Positions 29,832 to 43,415 are shown, numbered from the stretch's first letter. The stretch: 43,655 bases of DNA from Corynebacterium sp. HMSC04H06 (GCF_001815935.1 NZ_KV823441.1:1-43655); one strand, 5' to 3'. Program-made: numbers and translations. The notes: a model not told the origin generated them from the letters alone.

Positions 29832-30890
29832 ATGAGTATTCACGTCGCACTAGCTGGCGCCACCGGGTACGCCGGTGGCGAAATCCTCCGCCTCCTGCTC
29901 GCCCACCCCGCGTACCGCCGTGGCGACCTGACCATCGGGTCGCTGTGCGCGCACTCTCAGGCCGGGGCTAGCGTGGCCGAGGCGCTCCCTCACCTGCCCG
30001 AACTGGCCGACCGCACGCTAGAAGACACGACCGTCGAGACCCTTTCCGGCCACGACGTCGTCTTCCTGGCCTTGCCCCACGGGCACTCGGCCGCCCTGGC
30101 CCAGCAGTTGCCGGACGAGGTCCTGGTCATCGACTGCGCCGCCGACTTCCGGCTTCAAGACCCGACCGCCTGGGATAACTACTACGGCACCGAGCACGCC
30201 GGGTCCTGGCCCTACGGGCTGCCGGAGCTGCCCGGCCACCGAGAGGCCATCGCCGCGGCGCGCCGCGTGGCCGTGCCGGGGTGTTGCCCGACGGCTGTCA
30301 CGCTGGCGGCCTTCCCGGCGCTGCAGGGCGGCATCATTGAGCCGAACTTCGACGTCGTGGCCGTGACGGGTCTTTCGGGGGCGGGTAAGAAGGCCGCGGT
30401 GGCCTTCAGCGGCTCCGAGACCATTGGCAACGTCAAGGCCTACAGCCCGGGCGGCACCCACCGGCACACCCCGGAGATGGTCCAGAACCTCTCCGAAATC
30501 GCGGCCGGCGTGACCGTCAGCTTCACCCCGGTGCTCGCTCCCATGACGCGGGGAATCCTGGCCACGGTGACCGCTCCGCTGGCCGCCGACGCCGCAGAGG
30601 ATGCCGCCGCCGTCGAGGACGCCGCCCGGCGCGCTTACGCAGCGGCCTACGCGGACGAGGCCTTCTGTCAGCTGGTGCCGCACGGCGCGCAGCCCCAGGT
30701 CAAGCACGTCGTCGGATCGAACTTCGCCCACATCCAGGTCCACGTCGACGCGGTGGCGCGCCGCCTGATCATGACCTGCGCCATCGACAACCTGATTAAG
30801 GGCACCGCCGGGGCCGCAGTGCAGTGCCTCAACCTCGCCCTCGGCTGGGAGGAAACGGCCGGGCTTAACGGCACCGCCGTCCTGCCCTAA
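29832..30890 (+). CDS. argC: N-acetyl-gamma-glutamyl-phosphate reductase
   Basis: A 352-residue NADPH-dependent reductase for the third step of arginine synthesis. The Rossmann motif [14 protein letters not shown] lies at 9-22. Catalytic Cys151 sits in [10 protein letters not shown], where many relatives have PGCYPT. The substrate-side [10 protein letters not shown] is near 213. I chose the ATG at 29832 because it gives the standard N-terminus ([16 protein letters not shown]) and lies 7 nt after the TATGCT -10 box, giving a leaderless mRNA. The open frame continues upstream to 29787 but this would include the promoter. It is the first gene of the arg operon. Confidence 0.96.
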   Translation: MSIHVALAGATGYAGGEILRLLLAHPAYRRGDLTIGSLCAHSQAGASVAEALPHLPELADRTLEDTTVETLSGHDVVFLALPHGHSAALAQQLPDEVLVIDCAADFRLQDPTAWDNYYGTEHAGSWPYGLPELPGHREAIAAARRVAVPGCCPTAVTLAAFPALQGGIIEPNFDVVAVTGLSGAGKKAAVAFSGSETIGNVKAYSPGGTHRHTPEMVQNLSEIAAGVTVSFTPVLAPMTRGILATVTAPLAADAAEDAAAVEDAARRAYAAAYADEAFCQLVPHGAQPQVKHVVGSNFAHIQVHVDAVARRLIMTCAIDNLIKGTAGAAVQCLNLALGWEETAGLNGTAVLP

Positions 30891-30958
30891 AGGCGGGAGA
30901 ATCCTCTGCGCCGCCATTCCTTTCCCCAAAAATTTAAAGCACCTTGTAGGAGAACCCC

Positions 30959-32173
30959 ATGCACACCCACACCCTAGAAACAAACGCCGCCCCGGACGAA
31001 TGCGGGGTCGTGACCCCGGCTGGGTTTAGCGCTTACGCCGCGACCGCCGGGCTCAAGCCCTCCGGCAAGCCCGACATGGCGCTGGTCGTCAACGAGGGCC
31101 CGTCCAGCGCGGCCGCCGCGGTCTTTACCCAGAACCAGGTCGTGGCCGCGCCCGTCAAATACAGCCGGAAGGTCGTGGCCGACGGCAGCGTGCGCGGCGT
31201 GGTGATTAACTCCGGCAACGCGAACGCCTGCAATGGCGCCCAGGGCGACCAGGACGCCGAGACCATGGCCCAAGAAACGGCGCAGGCGCTGGGGGTAGAG
31301 CCGCAGGAGGTGGTGGTCTGCTCGACCGGGATCATCGGCGAAGTGATGGACATGCCGGTGGTTACCGGTGGCATCGACAAGCTGGGCGCGCAGGTCGCCC
31401 AGGGGGCAGGCGCAACGCCGGAGGCGGCGGGCCAGGCCGCAGAAGCCATCATGACCACCGACACGGTGCCCAAGCAGGCCGCGGTTAAGCGCGAAGGCTG
31501 GTCCGTCGGCGCGATGGGCAAGGGCGTAGGCATGCTGGCGCCGTCGTTGGCGACGATGCTCGCCGTTGTCACCACCGACGCCGACGTGACTTCCGCGCAG
31601 CTGAAGACCGCGCTGGAGGCGGCGATGCCGCAGACCTTCAACACCCTGGACATCGACGGCTCCACGTCCACCAACGACACGGTGGTGGCGCTGGCCTCAG
31701 GCCGGGCGGGTGTCACTCCCGAACAGGCCGAGCTCAACGCCGCTATCCACGAAGTCTGCGCCGAAATCGCCGCCCAGATGCAGTCCGATGCCGAGGGCGT
31801 GACCAAGCGCGTGCAGATCACCGTCACCGGCGCCCACGACGATGCCGCCGCCCTGGTCGCCGCGCGCACGCTGGGCCGCGACAACCTCTTCAAATGCGCG
31901 ATGTTCGGCTCCGATCCGAACTGGGGCCGGGTGCTGGCCGCCGTCGGCATGGCGCCGGTGGCGATGGACCCGGACGGCATCGCCGTGCGCTTCAACGACC
32001 ATGTGGTCTGCGAGAACACCACGGGCACCCCGACCGCGCGCGAGGTGGACCTGAGCGGGTCGGACATCGACGTCGCCGTCGACCTGGGAACGGGCGGGGC
32101 AGGCCACGCGACGGTGCGCACGACGGATCTGTCGCACGCCTACGTCGAGATCAACTCCGCCTACAGCTCTTAG
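30959..32173 (+). CDS. argJ: Bifunctional ornithine acetyltransferase / N-acetylglutamate synthase
   Basis: A 404-residue enzyme that moves the acetyl group from N-acetylornithine to glutamate, closing the acetyl cycle. It self-cleaves before the nucleophile Thr199, in the motif [15 protein letters not shown]. Other family motifs: [17 protein letters not shown] (81-97), [13 protein letters not shown] and [14 protein letters not shown]. The ATG at 30959 has a GTAGGAGA site. It follows argC by 68 nt. Whether it also performs acetyl-CoA-dependent synthesis (bifunctional form) cannot be read directly. Confidence 0.96.
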   Translation: MHTHTLETNAAPDECGVVTPAGFSAYAATAGLKPSGKPDMALVVNEGPSSAAAAVFTQNQVVAAPVKYSRKVVADGSVRGVVINSGNANACNGAQGDQDAETMAQETAQALGVEPQEVVVCSTGIIGEVMDMPVVTGGIDKLGAQVAQGAGATPEAAGQAAEAIMTTDTVPKQAAVKREGWSVGAMGKGVGMLAPSLATMLAVVTTDADVTSAQLKTALEAAMPQTFNTLDIDGSTSTNDTVVALASGRAGVTPEQAELNAAIHEVCAEIAAQMQSDAEGVTKRVQITVTGAHDDAAALVAARTLGRDNLFKCAMFGSDPNWGRVLAAVGMAPVAMDPDGIAVRFNDHVVCENTTGTPTAREVDLSGSDIDVAVDLGTGGAGHATVRTTDLSHAYVEINSAYSS

Positions 32174-32230
32174 CAGCGCGCGGGATGAGTAAAACACTGA
32201 GGTGCAAGAAGAACTAGGGGAGTAGAAGCA

Positions 32231-33204
32231 ATGGAAAATGGCACAACCGCGGGCGCCGAGGCGGGCCAGCCCGGCCTGGACAAGTTCAGCGACGGGCAGC
32301 GGGCCCAGGTCCTGGCGGCGGCGCTGCCGTGGCTCAAGCACTTCCGCGACAAGAGCGTCGTGGTCAAATACGGCGGCAACGCCATGGTGGACGACGCACT
32401 CAAGGAGGCCTTCGCTGCCGATATGGTCTTCCTGCGCACGGTGGGCGCCAAGCCCGTGGTCGTCCACGGCGGCGGTCCGCAGATCAACGCGATGCTGGAG
32501 CGCGTCGGACTGCACGGCGAGTTCCGCGGCGGCTTCCGGGTGACCACACCGGAGGTCATGGAGGTAGTCCGCATGGTGCTCTTCGGCCAGGTCGGCCGGG
32601 AGCTGGTCAACCTCATCAATTCCCACGGGCCCTACGCGGTGGGCACCTCGGGGGAGGACGCCGGGCTATTCCGGGCCCGTCGCCGCGAGGTCACTATCGA
32701 CGGCAAGGGCTGCGACGTTGGCCTGGTCGGCGAAATCACCGAGGTCAACCCGGCGGCGGTGCGCGACATCATCGACGCCGGGCGCATCCCGGTGGTCTCC
32801 ACCATCGCCCCGGGCAACGACGGTCAGGTTTACAACATTAACGCCGACATAGCCGCCGGCGAGCTGGCCGTCGGCCTGGGCGCGGAGCGCCTGGTCATGC
32901 TGACCAACGTCGAGGGCCTCTACACCGACTACCCGGACCCGGACTCGCTGGTCTCCAAGCTGGAGGCCAGCCAACTGCGCGAGTTCATGCCGCAACTGGA
33001 CACCGGGATGATCCCCAAGATGGAGGCCTGTCTCAAGGCGGTGGAAGGCGGTGTGAAGGCGGCGCACGTCATCGACGGCCGCCAGGCCCACACCGTGCTC
33101 CTCGAGCTGATGACCATGGGCGGTATCGGCACGATGGTGCTGCCCAACGACTACCAGATCAACAATTACCCGGCCGGAACGGTCTTTAGGAAGGACGACG
33201 CGAA

Positions 33205-33208
<4 letters not shown>
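32231..33208 (+). CDS. argB: Acetylglutamate kinase
   Basis: A 325-residue kinase for the second step of arginine synthesis. The core motifs are [26 protein letters not shown] and the nucleotide-binding stretch [19 protein letters not shown]. An extra N-terminal helix of about 35 residues ([19 protein letters not shown]) is typical of the hexameric, arginine-inhibited class, so this enzyme is probably the feedback-control point. Its stop overlaps the argD start by ATGA, implying translational coupling. Confidence 0.97.
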
Positions 33209-34386
<1,178 letters not shown>

Positions 34387-34416
34387 CGGCGACACGTGTC
34401 CGCAAGTCGCTGTGGT

Positions 34417-34440
34417 TTATGCATGCGCGGCTATAAAATA
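34417..34440 (+). promoter_or_regulatory. Candidate internal argF promoter with one ARG-like box
   Basis: TGCAT-N5-GCTAT (34420-34434) resembles the second argC element (TGCAT-N5-GCTAT at 29807) and overlaps the AT-rich -10-like TATAAAAT (34432-34439). The 88-nt gap after argD is the largest in the argC-argR block, consistent with a secondary promoter. The -35 is poor. Confidence 0.4.
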
Positions 34441-34441
34441 A

Positions 34442-35425
<984 letters not shown>

Positions 35426-35429
35426 AATC

Positions 35430-35921
35430 ATGACCGTGCCGAGTACCCGGAACGCGCGTCAGGCCAAAATCCTGGAGATCCTGGGCAAGACCCGGGTGAC
35501 CAGCCAGGTGCAGCTCTCTGACCTGCTGCTGGACGAGGGGATCGATATTACCCAGGCGACGTTGTCGCGCGACCTGGACGAGCTGGGCGCGAAGAAGGTC
35601 AAGCGCGACGGCGGGCGTTCCTTCTACAAGGTCGGCGGCGAATACGAAGACTTTGACGACCAGGTCAACGGCCCGCGCGAGAAGCTGCGCCGCATGGTCG
35701 ACGAGCTGGTGGTCTCCCACGATCACTCCGGCAATATAGCCATGCTGCGCACCCCAGCCGGCGCGGCGCAGTACCTGGCCAGCTTCATCGACCGCGTGGG
35801 CCTGCCGGACGTCGTCGGGTGCATCGCCGGCGACGACACGGTCTTCGTCCTGGCGCGCGAGCCGCTGGCCGGCAAGGAGCTAGGGGAGCGCCTGACCGGC
35901 CGCAGCTCCGCGAGCGAGTAG
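35430..35921 (+). CDS. argR: Arginine repressor
   Basis: A 163-residue ArgR: with bound arginine it forms a hexamer that represses arg genes. The N-terminal winged helix-turn-helix includes [20 protein letters not shown] and [12 protein letters not shown]. The C-terminal oligomerisation and arginine-binding domain includes [14 protein letters not shown], with the Asp pair contacting arginine. It sits inside the operon it controls, 4 nt after argF, so its level follows operon expression. Target candidates in this window are at 4180, 29788, 34420 and 35985. Confidence 0.96.
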   Translation: MTVPSTRNARQAKILEILGKTRVTSQVQLSDLLLDEGIDITQATLSRDLDELGAKKVKRDGGRSFYKVGGEYEDFDDQVNGPREKLRRMVDELVVSHDHSGNIAMLRTPAGAAQYLASFIDRVGLPDVVGCIAGDDTVFVLAREPLAGKELGERLTGRSSASE

Positions 35922-35984
35922 CGCCGGCGCACCAGCACCAGGGGTGACACGCGGGGTTGCGGAGTTTGTTCCCCGCGCTCCCGG

Positions 35985-36016
35985 TGTATAATATTTATCC
36001 AGATGAATTAATTGCA
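35985..36016 (+). promoter_or_regulatory. argG promoter with tandem ARG boxes
   Basis: The -10 TATAAT is at 35987-35992. TGTATAATATTTATCC starts at 35985 and TGAATTAATTGCA at 36004; the 19-bp offset equals that before argC. A perfect 7-bp hairpin CGCGGGG/CCCCGCG (35950-35977) lies just upstream, between argR and this promoter, without a T-run. argGH thus has its own regulated promoter. Confidence 0.65.
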
Positions 36017-36048
36017 GACAACCGTTCTCAAGAAGGAGAAGATTTGCA

Positions 36049-37266
36049 ATGAGTGCACGCGTAGTGCTGGCCTATTCCGGCGGTCTGGACACCTCGGTGG
36101 CCATCCCGTACCTGGCCAAGATGACCGGCGGCGACGTCGTCGCGGTTTCGCTGGATCTCGGCCAGGGGGGAGAAGACATGGAGTCGGTCCGCCAGCGCGC
36201 CTTAGACTGCGGCGCCGTCGAGTCCATCGTCATCGACGCGAAGGACGAGTTCGCCGAGGAATACTGCCTGCCGACCATCCAGGCCAACGGCATGTACATG
36301 AAGCAGTACCCGCTGGTTTCCGCCATCTCCCGCCCGCTCATCGTCAAGCACCTGGTCGAGGCCGCCCAAGAGCACGGCGGTACCCACGTCTCCCACGGCT
36401 GCACCGGTAAGGGCAACGACCAGGTGCGCTTCGAGGTCTCCTTCCGCGCGCTGGATCCGTCCCTGGAGATCATCGCCCCGGCCCGTGACTACGCCTGGAC
36501 CCGCGACAAGGCCATCGCCTTCGCGGAGGAGATCGACCTGCCGATCGAGCAGTCCGCCTCCTCGCCGTTCTCCATCGACCAGAACGTCTGGGGCCGCGCC
36601 GTCGAGACCGGCTTCCTGGAGGATCTGTGGAACCCGCCGACAAAGGACCTCTACGCCTACACCGAGGATCCGGGCCTGGGCAACGCCCCGGACGAGGTCG
36701 TCATCTCCTTTGAGAAGGGCAAGCCGGTGGCCATCGACGGCCAGCCGGTGACCGTCCTGCAGGCCATCGAGCAGATGAACCAGCGCGCCGGCGCCCAGGG
36801 CATCGGCCGCCTGGACATGGTCGAGGACCGCCTGGTGGGCATCAAGTCCCGCGAGGTCTACGAAGCCCCGGGCGCTACCGCACTCATCAAGGCCCACGAG
36901 GCGCTGGAGGACGTGACCGTTGAGCGTGAGCTGGCCCGCTACAAGCGGCTCACCGACGCCCGCTGGTCCGAGGAGGTCTACGACGGCCTCTGGTTCTCCC
37001 CGCTGAAGAAGGCGCTGGATCAGTTCATCCAGTCCTCCCAGGAGAACGTCACCGGCGACATCCGCATGGTCATGCACGCCGGTTCCATCGTGGTCAACGG
37101 CCGCCGTTCGGGCCAGTCCCTGTACGACTTCGACCTGGCCACCTACGACACCGGCGACGCCTTCGACCAGACCGCGGCCAAGGGCTTCGTACAGCTGCAC
37201 GGCCTATCCACGCAGATTTCTAACCAGCGCGACCGGGACGGCGGCTTCCGCACGGGGGCGAAGTAG
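36049..37266 (+). CDS. argG: Argininosuccinate synthase
   Basis: A 405-residue ATP-dependent synthase joining citrulline and aspartate. The N-type ATP loop YSGGLDTS is at 9-16; further family motifs are [18 protein letters not shown] (~117) and [15 protein letters not shown]. Length is typical for the type-1 family. The ATG at 36049 has an AAGAAGGAG site. argH begins directly after its stop codon. Confidence 0.97.
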   Translation: MSARVVLAYSGGLDTSVAIPYLAKMTGGDVVAVSLDLGQGGEDMESVRQRALDCGAVESIVIDAKDEFAEEYCLPTIQANGMYMKQYPLVSAISRPLIVKHLVEAAQEHGGTHVSHGCTGKGNDQVRFEVSFRALDPSLEIIAPARDYAWTRDKAIAFAEEIDLPIEQSASSPFSIDQNVWGRAVETGFLEDLWNPPTKDLYAYTEDPGLGNAPDEVVISFEKGKPVAIDGQPVTVLQAIEQMNQRAGAQGIGRLDMVEDRLVGIKSREVYEAPGATALIKAHEALEDVTVERELARYKRLTDARWSEEVYDGLWFSPLKKALDQFIQSSQENVTGDIRMVMHAGSIVVNGRRSGQSLYDFDLATYDTGDAFDQTAAKGFVQLHGLSTQISNQRDRDGGFRTGAK

Positions 37267-38712
<1,446 letters not shown>

Positions 38713-38743
38713 GGGCCGCTAGCTAGCCCAGCCGCCATTAGCG

Positions 38744-38797
38744 AACCGGCGCGGTCTCGTTGCCTCCTACGGGAGACGACGAAGCCGCGCCGGTTTT
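38744..38797 (+). terminator. arg operon terminator
   Basis: AACCGGCGCGG (38744-38754) pairs perfectly with CCGCGCCGGTT (38785-38795), with TTTT at 38794-38797. The interior also pairs partly (CCTCC with GGGAG). Confidence 0.85.
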
Positions 38798-39014
38798 GTT
38801 GATCGCTCGGGTAGTTCTACCACTTTCGGGGCTAGCGGTTCTCACCGTACGGCGTCTTGTTTTCTGTGGTGGCGGGGGTGTGTCCGGCACAAGTCTGAGA
38901 AACGAGACGTTGGAGGGTGCGTCCAGTCACAGAAACGCGAACGCTGTACTACAGTTCACCGAAGCGGATGTGATCCGTGCTACTTAAACGTGGACAGATT
39001 TAGAAAGCCTACCA
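38798..39014 (+). other. Non-coding region before the amino-acid permease
   Basis: About 215 nt with no convincing gene. It contains the 11-bp palindrome CTGTACTACAG (38944-38954), a possible operator, and an AGAAAG ribosome site before the permease. I could not find a clear -35/-10 pair. A short open frame crossing the arg terminator is not credible. Confidence 0.5.
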
Positions 39015-40538
39015 ATGACAACCAATCCAACGGGCTCCGAGTCAGCCCCCCACGAGGCAGAGCGCAACGTCTATGCCTCTGAGGACCATGGCTTGCAACA
39101 GGGGATGGGCAACCGCCAGCTCCAGATGATTGCCATCGGTTCCGCCATCGGTACCGGCCTCTTGCTGGGCACCGGTACCCGCCTTGAACAGGCCGGTCCT
39201 TCGCTGGCCGTGCTCTACCTCATCTGCGGTATGTTCGGCTACGTCATCCTGCGCTCGCTCGGCGAGCTGATTGTCTACCGCCCGAGCTCCGGCTCGTTCG
39301 TCTCCTATGCCCGTGAGTTCTACGGCGAAAAGACGGCTTTCGTGACCGGCTGGCTCTACTGGGGCAACTGGGCTATGACCTTGGTTGCCGACGCCACGGC
39401 CGTGGCCCTCTACATCAAGTGGTTCTCGCAGTACACCCACTGGATCGAAGACATCCCGCAGTGGGTGCTGGCGCTACTGGTCATCGGCGGCATCCTGCTG
39501 TTCAACATGATGTCGGTGAAGATCTTCGGCGAGCTCGAGTACTGGTTCTCCATGATCAAGGTCGTCGCGCTGCTCATCTTCATGCTGGTGGCTATCGGCG
39601 TGGTCATTTTCGGCCACCCGAGCGGCGACCCGACTGGGTTCAGCCTGATTTCTGATGCCGGCGGCTGGCTGCCGAACGGCTTCATCCCGGCCGTCATCGT
39701 CATCCAGGGCGTGGTTTTCGCCTACGCCGGCATCGAGCTGGTCGGTACCACCAGTGGTGAGACCAAGGACGTCGAGAAGCACATCCCGCGAGCGGTCAAC
39801 AACGTCCTAGTCCGCATCCTGGTCTTCTACTTCGGCTCCGTGCTGCTACTGACCCTGGTCCTGCCGTACACCGAATACATTGCGAACGTCTCGCCGTTCG
39901 TGACCTTCTTTGAGTCCCTGGGCATCGCGGCTGCGGCCCCGATCTTCCAGCTGGTGGTCATCACCGCGGCGATCTCCTCGCTGAACGCCGGCCTGTACTC
40001 GACAGGCCGTATCATGTACAACATGTCGACCGCCGGCTCCGGCCCGAAGTTCGGCGCCCGGATATCCAAGTCCGGCGTGCCCTACGGAGGCATCGTCATG
40101 GCAGCCTTCGTGGGCCTGGCAGGCGTGTTCCTGAACTTCATCGTCCCAGAGGCGGCCTTCGAAATCGTGCTGAACCTGGCGGCGCTGGGAACGCTGGCAT
40201 CGTGGGCAGCGATCGCCCTGGCGCACCTGAAGTTCGTGCGCTTGTCCAAGAGCGGACGCTACACGCGTCCGGGATACCGCTCGCCCTTCGGCGCGGTCGG
40301 GGACTGGGCCACACTGGTCTTTATCGGCGTGGTCATCGTCCTGATGGCCTTCGACTACCCGATCGGCACCTACGCTCTGGGGGCCTCCATCCTGCTGGTC
40401 CCCGTCTTCATGGTGATGTGGTTCGCCTGGCGTGACCGCATCCGGGCTATCGCAGATGAGCGCCGCGCTAAGCACCTGCCGACGTCCAGCTTCCCGGCTG
40501 CCCCGCAGACGGACCTGCACCCGCGCAATCAAAAGTAA
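39015..40538 (+). CDS. Amino-acid permease, APC superfamily (AnsP-like)
   Basis: A 507-residue amino-acid/proton symporter of the APC superfamily with about 12 membrane helices. The helix-1 motif IAIGSAIGTGLLLGTG lies near 40-55, then RSLGELIVYRPSSGSFVSYA (~77-96), FAYAGIELVGTTSGETKD and SSLNAGLYSTGRIMYNMS (~319). The pattern is closest to asparagine (AnsP) and D-serine/D-alanine/glycine permeases. Substrate is uncertain; the adjacent ornithine cyclodeaminase suggests that ornithine, proline or another amino acid feeding this pathway should be considered. The 93-nt gap to ocd makes an operon likely. Confidence 0.88.
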   Translation: MTTNPTGSESAPHEAERNVYASEDHGLQQGMGNRQLQMIAIGSAIGTGLLLGTGTRLEQAGPSLAVLYLICGMFGYVILRSLGELIVYRPSSGSFVSYAREFYGEKTAFVTGWLYWGNWAMTLVADATAVALYIKWFSQYTHWIEDIPQWVLALLVIGGILLFNMMSVKIFGELEYWFSMIKVVALLIFMLVAIGVVIFGHPSGDPTGFSLISDAGGWLPNGFIPAVIVIQGVVFAYAGIELVGTTSGETKDVEKHIPRAVNNVLVRILVFYFGSVLLLTLVLPYTEYIANVSPFVTFFESLGIAAAAPIFQLVVITAAISSLNAGLYSTGRIMYNMSTAGSGPKFGARISKSGVPYGGIVMAAFVGLAGVFLNFIVPEAAFEIVLNLAALGTLASWAAIALAHLKFVRLSKSGRYTRPGYRSPFGAVGDWATLVFIGVVIVLMAFDYPIGTYALGASILLVPVFMVMWFAWRDRIRAIADERRAKHLPTSSFPAAPQTDLHPRNQK

Positions 40539-40560
40539 GTAGGATCTCTAACGGTGACTA

Positions 40561-40590
40561 TTGAGCGTTGGGATACGGACCGGCGCTCAA
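40561..40590 (+). promoter_or_regulatory. Hairpin between the permease and ocd
   Basis: TTGAGCG (40561-40567) pairs perfectly with CGCTCAA (40584-40590) across a 16-nt loop. It is not followed by T residues, so it is not a classical terminator. It may modulate mRNA stability or ocd translation. Confidence 0.4.
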
Positions 40591-40631
40591 GAAAACGGCA
40601 TCGTTAGTTAAGAAAGGAAGATTGAGAAACA

Positions 40632-41660
40632 ATGGTTAAATTCGTCGACGTAGAGAACATGGCGCGCTGGATTCAGCGCGACGGCGTGGAAAACATCATC
40701 ACCGGCATGGTCGAGTACCTCGAGAACGACTACCGCCGCTGGGAGCGCTTCGACAAGATCCCGCGCGTGGCCTCCCACACCCCGTTCGGCGTCATCGAGC
40801 TCATGCCGACCTCGGACGGCGAGGAGTACGCCTTCAAGTTCGTCAACGGCCACCCGTCGAACCCGGCCCGCGGCTTCCAAACCGTGACCGCCTTCGGCGT
40901 GCTCGCCGACGTGGACAACGGTTACCCGACCTTCGAGGCGGAGATGACCCTGCTGACCGCGCTGCGCACGGCCGCGACCTCCGCGATGGTGGCCAAGTAC
41001 CTGGCCCGCAAGGACTCCAAGCGCATGGCCATGGTGGGCGCCGGTTCCCAGTCCGAGTTCCAGGCGCTGGGCTTCCGCGGCGTGCTGGGCATCGAGGACA
41101 TCACCATCTACGACATTGACCCGGACGCCGTCGAGAAGTTCAAGCGCAACCTGGAGCCGCTCGGCTTCAACATCACTGCTTGCAACAGCGTCGATGAGGC
41201 CGTGCTGGGCGCCGACATCATCACCACCTGCACCGCGGACAAGGCCCAGAACCAGATTCTGGCCGAGCGCCACGTCGCCCCAGGCGTGCACCTCAACGCC
41301 GTCGGCGGCGACTGCCCGGGCAAGACCGAGCTGGAGGCCTCCATCCTGGACAAGTCCAAGGTCTTCGTCGAGTTCCCGGAGCAGACCCGCATCGAGGGCG
41401 AAATCCAGCAGATGCCGGAGGACTTCCCGGTCACGGAGTTCTACCAGGTCCTGACCGGCCAGGCGACCGGCCGCGATGACGACGAGCAGATCACCCTCTT
41501 CGACGACGTGGGATTTGCCATCAACGACTTCTCCGCCCTGCGCTACGTCCGCGACGCGGTCAAGGGCACCGAGCTGGAGACCGACATCGACATCATTGCC
41601 AACCCGGACGATCCCAAGGATCTGTTCTCCCTCGTGGCGAACGTCCCGTCCCTGATTTAA
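40632..41660 (+). CDS. ocd: Ornithine cyclodeaminase
   Basis: A 342-residue NAD-dependent enzyme of the OCD/mu-crystallin family, converting ornithine to proline and ammonia. It follows the Pseudomonas-type OCD pattern closely: RVASHTPFGVIELMPTSDG, YAFKFVNGHPSNPARGFQTV, Rossmann loop MVGAGSQSEFQALGF near 134, and HLNAVGGDCPGKTEL with catalytic Asp227 (Asp228 in the Pseudomonas enzyme). EGEIQQMPEDFPV also matches. An AAAGGAAG site lies upstream. Placed after the arg genes and a permease, it provides a direct exit from the ornithine pool to proline. Related enzymes such as lysine cyclodeaminase or tauropine/alanine dehydrogenase are less likely. Confidence 0.93.
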   Translation: MVKFVDVENMARWIQRDGVENIITGMVEYLENDYRRWERFDKIPRVASHTPFGVIELMPTSDGEEYAFKFVNGHPSNPARGFQTVTAFGVLADVDNGYPTFEAEMTLLTALRTAATSAMVAKYLARKDSKRMAMVGAGSQSEFQALGFRGVLGIEDITIYDIDPDAVEKFKRNLEPLGFNITACNSVDEAVLGADIITTCTADKAQNQILAERHVAPGVHLNAVGGDCPGKTELEASILDKSKVFVEFPEQTRIEGEIQQMPEDFPVTEFYQVLTGQATGRDDDEQITLFDDVGFAINDFSALRYVRDAVKGTELETDIDIIANPDDPKDLFSLVANVPSLI

Positions 41661-41698
41661 CCGGCAGCGGTTCAACCTAGAACCCGCGCGCCCGACCA

Positions 41699-41742
41699 CC
41701 CCGCCTCCCAGTGGTGCACACGCCGATAGGGAAGCGGGGTTT
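41699..41742 (+). terminator. ocd terminator
   Basis: CCCCGC (41699-41704) pairs with GCGGGG (41734-41739), followed by TTTAGTCTT. It lies 39 nt after the ocd stop. Confidence 0.65.
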
Positions 41743-41868
41743 AGTCTTGCCCGCCGCCGGCCCTGACCACCCCAGCGAAAACCCGCGCCGAAACTGGGGC
41801 GAGAAGCCAATCGGAAACCCGCCGCTGGGAATCGCGGGGCCAAGCCCGCGGGGTGGAAGCGCAACGGG

Positions 41869-41874
41869 TACGAT
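41869..41874 (+). promoter_or_regulatory. -10 box of Trm112-like gene, leaderless arrangement
   Basis: TACGAT ends exactly 7 nt before the ATG at 41882. It favours that ATG over two others at 41873 and 41876. Confidence 0.45.
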
Positions 41875-41881
41875 GATGGGC

Positions 41882-42055
41882 ATGAGTTGTGACCCCGCCC
41901 TCCTAGACATCTTGGTTTGTCCGCAGGATAAAGGCCCGCTGGAGTATATCGAGGACCAGCAGGTCCTAGTAAACAAGCGTTTGGGGATCGCCTATCCCAT
42001 CGAGGACGGCATCCCGGTCATGCTGGCCGACGAGGCCAAGAAGTGGCCGGCCTAA
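41882..42055 (+). CDS. Trm112-like small protein
   Basis: A 57-residue protein of the Trm112/YcaR family: LLDILVCPQDKGPLEYIED and LGIAYPIEDGIPVMLADEA are the family hallmarks. In the classical zinc form the first motif is CPxC and a later Cys precedes the LA(F/Y)P motif; here CPQD and VLVNKRLG replace those, so zinc binding is probably lost. In eukaryotes and archaea Trm112 activates methyltransferases; the bacterial role is unclear. The start is chosen from the -10 box and conserved length. It is 63 nt before tyrS. Confidence 0.88.
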   Translation: MSCDPALLDILVCPQDKGPLEYIEDQQVLVNKRLGIAYPIEDGIPVMLADEAKKWPA

Positions 42056-42118
42056 ACCTGGCCCCAGCGGCACCCCGGAAACTACACCAGACGAGATCGA
42101 CTAGAAGGACGATTTTTC

Positions 42119-43378
42119 ATGAATATCATCGATGAGTTGCAGTGGCGCGGCCTGATCAACCAGTCCACGGACCTTGAGGCCCTGCGCGAGGCCTGCGAGC
42201 AGCCCATCACCCTGTACTGCGGTTTTGACCCGACCGGGGATTCCCTGCACGCCGGCCACCTAGTCCCGATGATCATGCTGCGCCGCTTCCAGGAAGCCGG
42301 CCACCACCCGCTGGCCCTGGCGGGCGGTGCCACCGGCTTTATCGGGGATCCGCGCGACGTGGGGGAGCGCTCCATGCTCTCCGAGGACGTCATTGAGAAG
42401 AACCTCGGTGCCATCAAGTGCCAGCTGCGTCGCTTCGTCGACTTCGAGGGCGAAAACGCAGCGACCCTGGTCAACAACGCTGACTGGACGATGAACATGT
42501 CCGTCATCGACTTCTTGCGCGACGTGGGCAAGAACTTCTCCCTGAACACGATGTTGGATCGTGACACCGTCAAGCGCCGCCTGGAGGCCGATGGCATTTC
42601 CTACACCGAGTTCTCCTACATGCTGTTGCAGTCTAACGACTACGTGCAGCTGCGCCGCAACTACGACTGCATCCTGCAGATCGGCGGCGGCGACCAGTGG
42701 GGCAACATCGTCTCCGGCGTGGACCTGAACCGACGCGTTGACGGCGCCAAGGTCCACGGCCTGACCGTACCGCTTGTCACCGACGCCAATGGCCAGAAGT
42801 TCGGCAAGTCCACCGGCGGCGGCAAGCTCTGGCTGGATGCGGAGAAGACCTCCCCGTTCTCCTGGTACCAGTACTTCCTGAACGCTGGCGACTCCGTGGT
42901 CATTGACTACCTGCGTTGGTTCACCTTCCTGAACCAGGAAGAGATTGCCGAGTACCAGCAGAAGGTAGAGACCGAGCCGTACAAGCGCGAGGCGCAGCGC
43001 CGCCTAGCCCAGGAGATGACCGACTTGGTCCACAGCAAGGAAGCAACGAAGTCTGTGGAGCTCGCCGCCCAGGCGCTGTTCGGCAAGGCCAACCTGACGG
43101 ACCTGGACGAGGAGACCCTGCGGGGTGCCCTCTCCGAGACCGAGGTCGCCGAGATCGAGCCCGGCCAGCCCCGCACCATCGTGGACCTTCTGGTCGCCAG
43201 CGGCCTGGCGGATTCGAAGGGCGCGGCCCGCCGCACCATCAAGGAAGGCGGCGCCTACGTCAACAACGAGCGGGTAAGCGATTCCGAGTGGGAGCCGTCC
43301 GAGAGTGACTTGCTGCATGGGGCCTGGTTGGTCCTGCGCCGCGGTAAGAAGAACTTCGCCGGCGCCAGGTTCGTCTAG
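42119..43378 (+). CDS. tyrS: Tyrosyl-tRNA synthetase
   Basis: A 419-residue class I synthetase charging tRNA-Tyr. The HIGH motif is HAGH at 44-47, after [11 protein letters not shown]; the KMSKS loop is KFGKS near 227. [11 protein letters not shown] is the tyrosine-recognition region. A C-terminal S4 RNA-binding domain is at ~350-419 ([31 protein letters not shown]). The ATG at 42119 has an AGAAGGAC site. No T-box leader is seen. A strong terminator separates it from the rRNA promoter. Confidence 0.98.
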   Translation: MNIIDELQWRGLINQSTDLEALREACEQPITLYCGFDPTGDSLHAGHLVPMIMLRRFQEAGHHPLALAGGATGFIGDPRDVGERSMLSEDVIEKNLGAIKCQLRRFVDFEGENAATLVNNADWTMNMSVIDFLRDVGKNFSLNTMLDRDTVKRRLEADGISYTEFSYMLLQSNDYVQLRRNYDCILQIGGGDQWGNIVSGVDLNRRVDGAKVHGLTVPLVTDANGQKFGKSTGGGKLWLDAEKTSPFSWYQYFLNAGDSVVIDYLRWFTFLNQEEIAEYQQKVETEPYKREAQRRLAQEMTDLVHSKEATKSVELAAQALFGKANLTDLDEETLRGALSETEVAEIEPGQPRTIVDLLVASGLADSKGAARRTIKEGGAYVNNERVSDSEWEPSESDLLHGAWLVLRRGKKNFAGARFV

Positions 43379-43415
43379 AACCCATTAAATGCAGCAAACA
43401 GCGGCTTCGAAAGTT

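Noticed and set aside
38760..38987. A 75-codon open frame between argH and the permease
   Set aside because: It starts inside the arg terminator hairpin, has no ribosome site and no recognisable features.
42056..42118. Possible T-box leader for tyrS, and likewise in front of pheS
   Set aside because: The tyrS gap is only 63 nt and neither gap shows the T-box consensus or an antiterminator/terminator pair.
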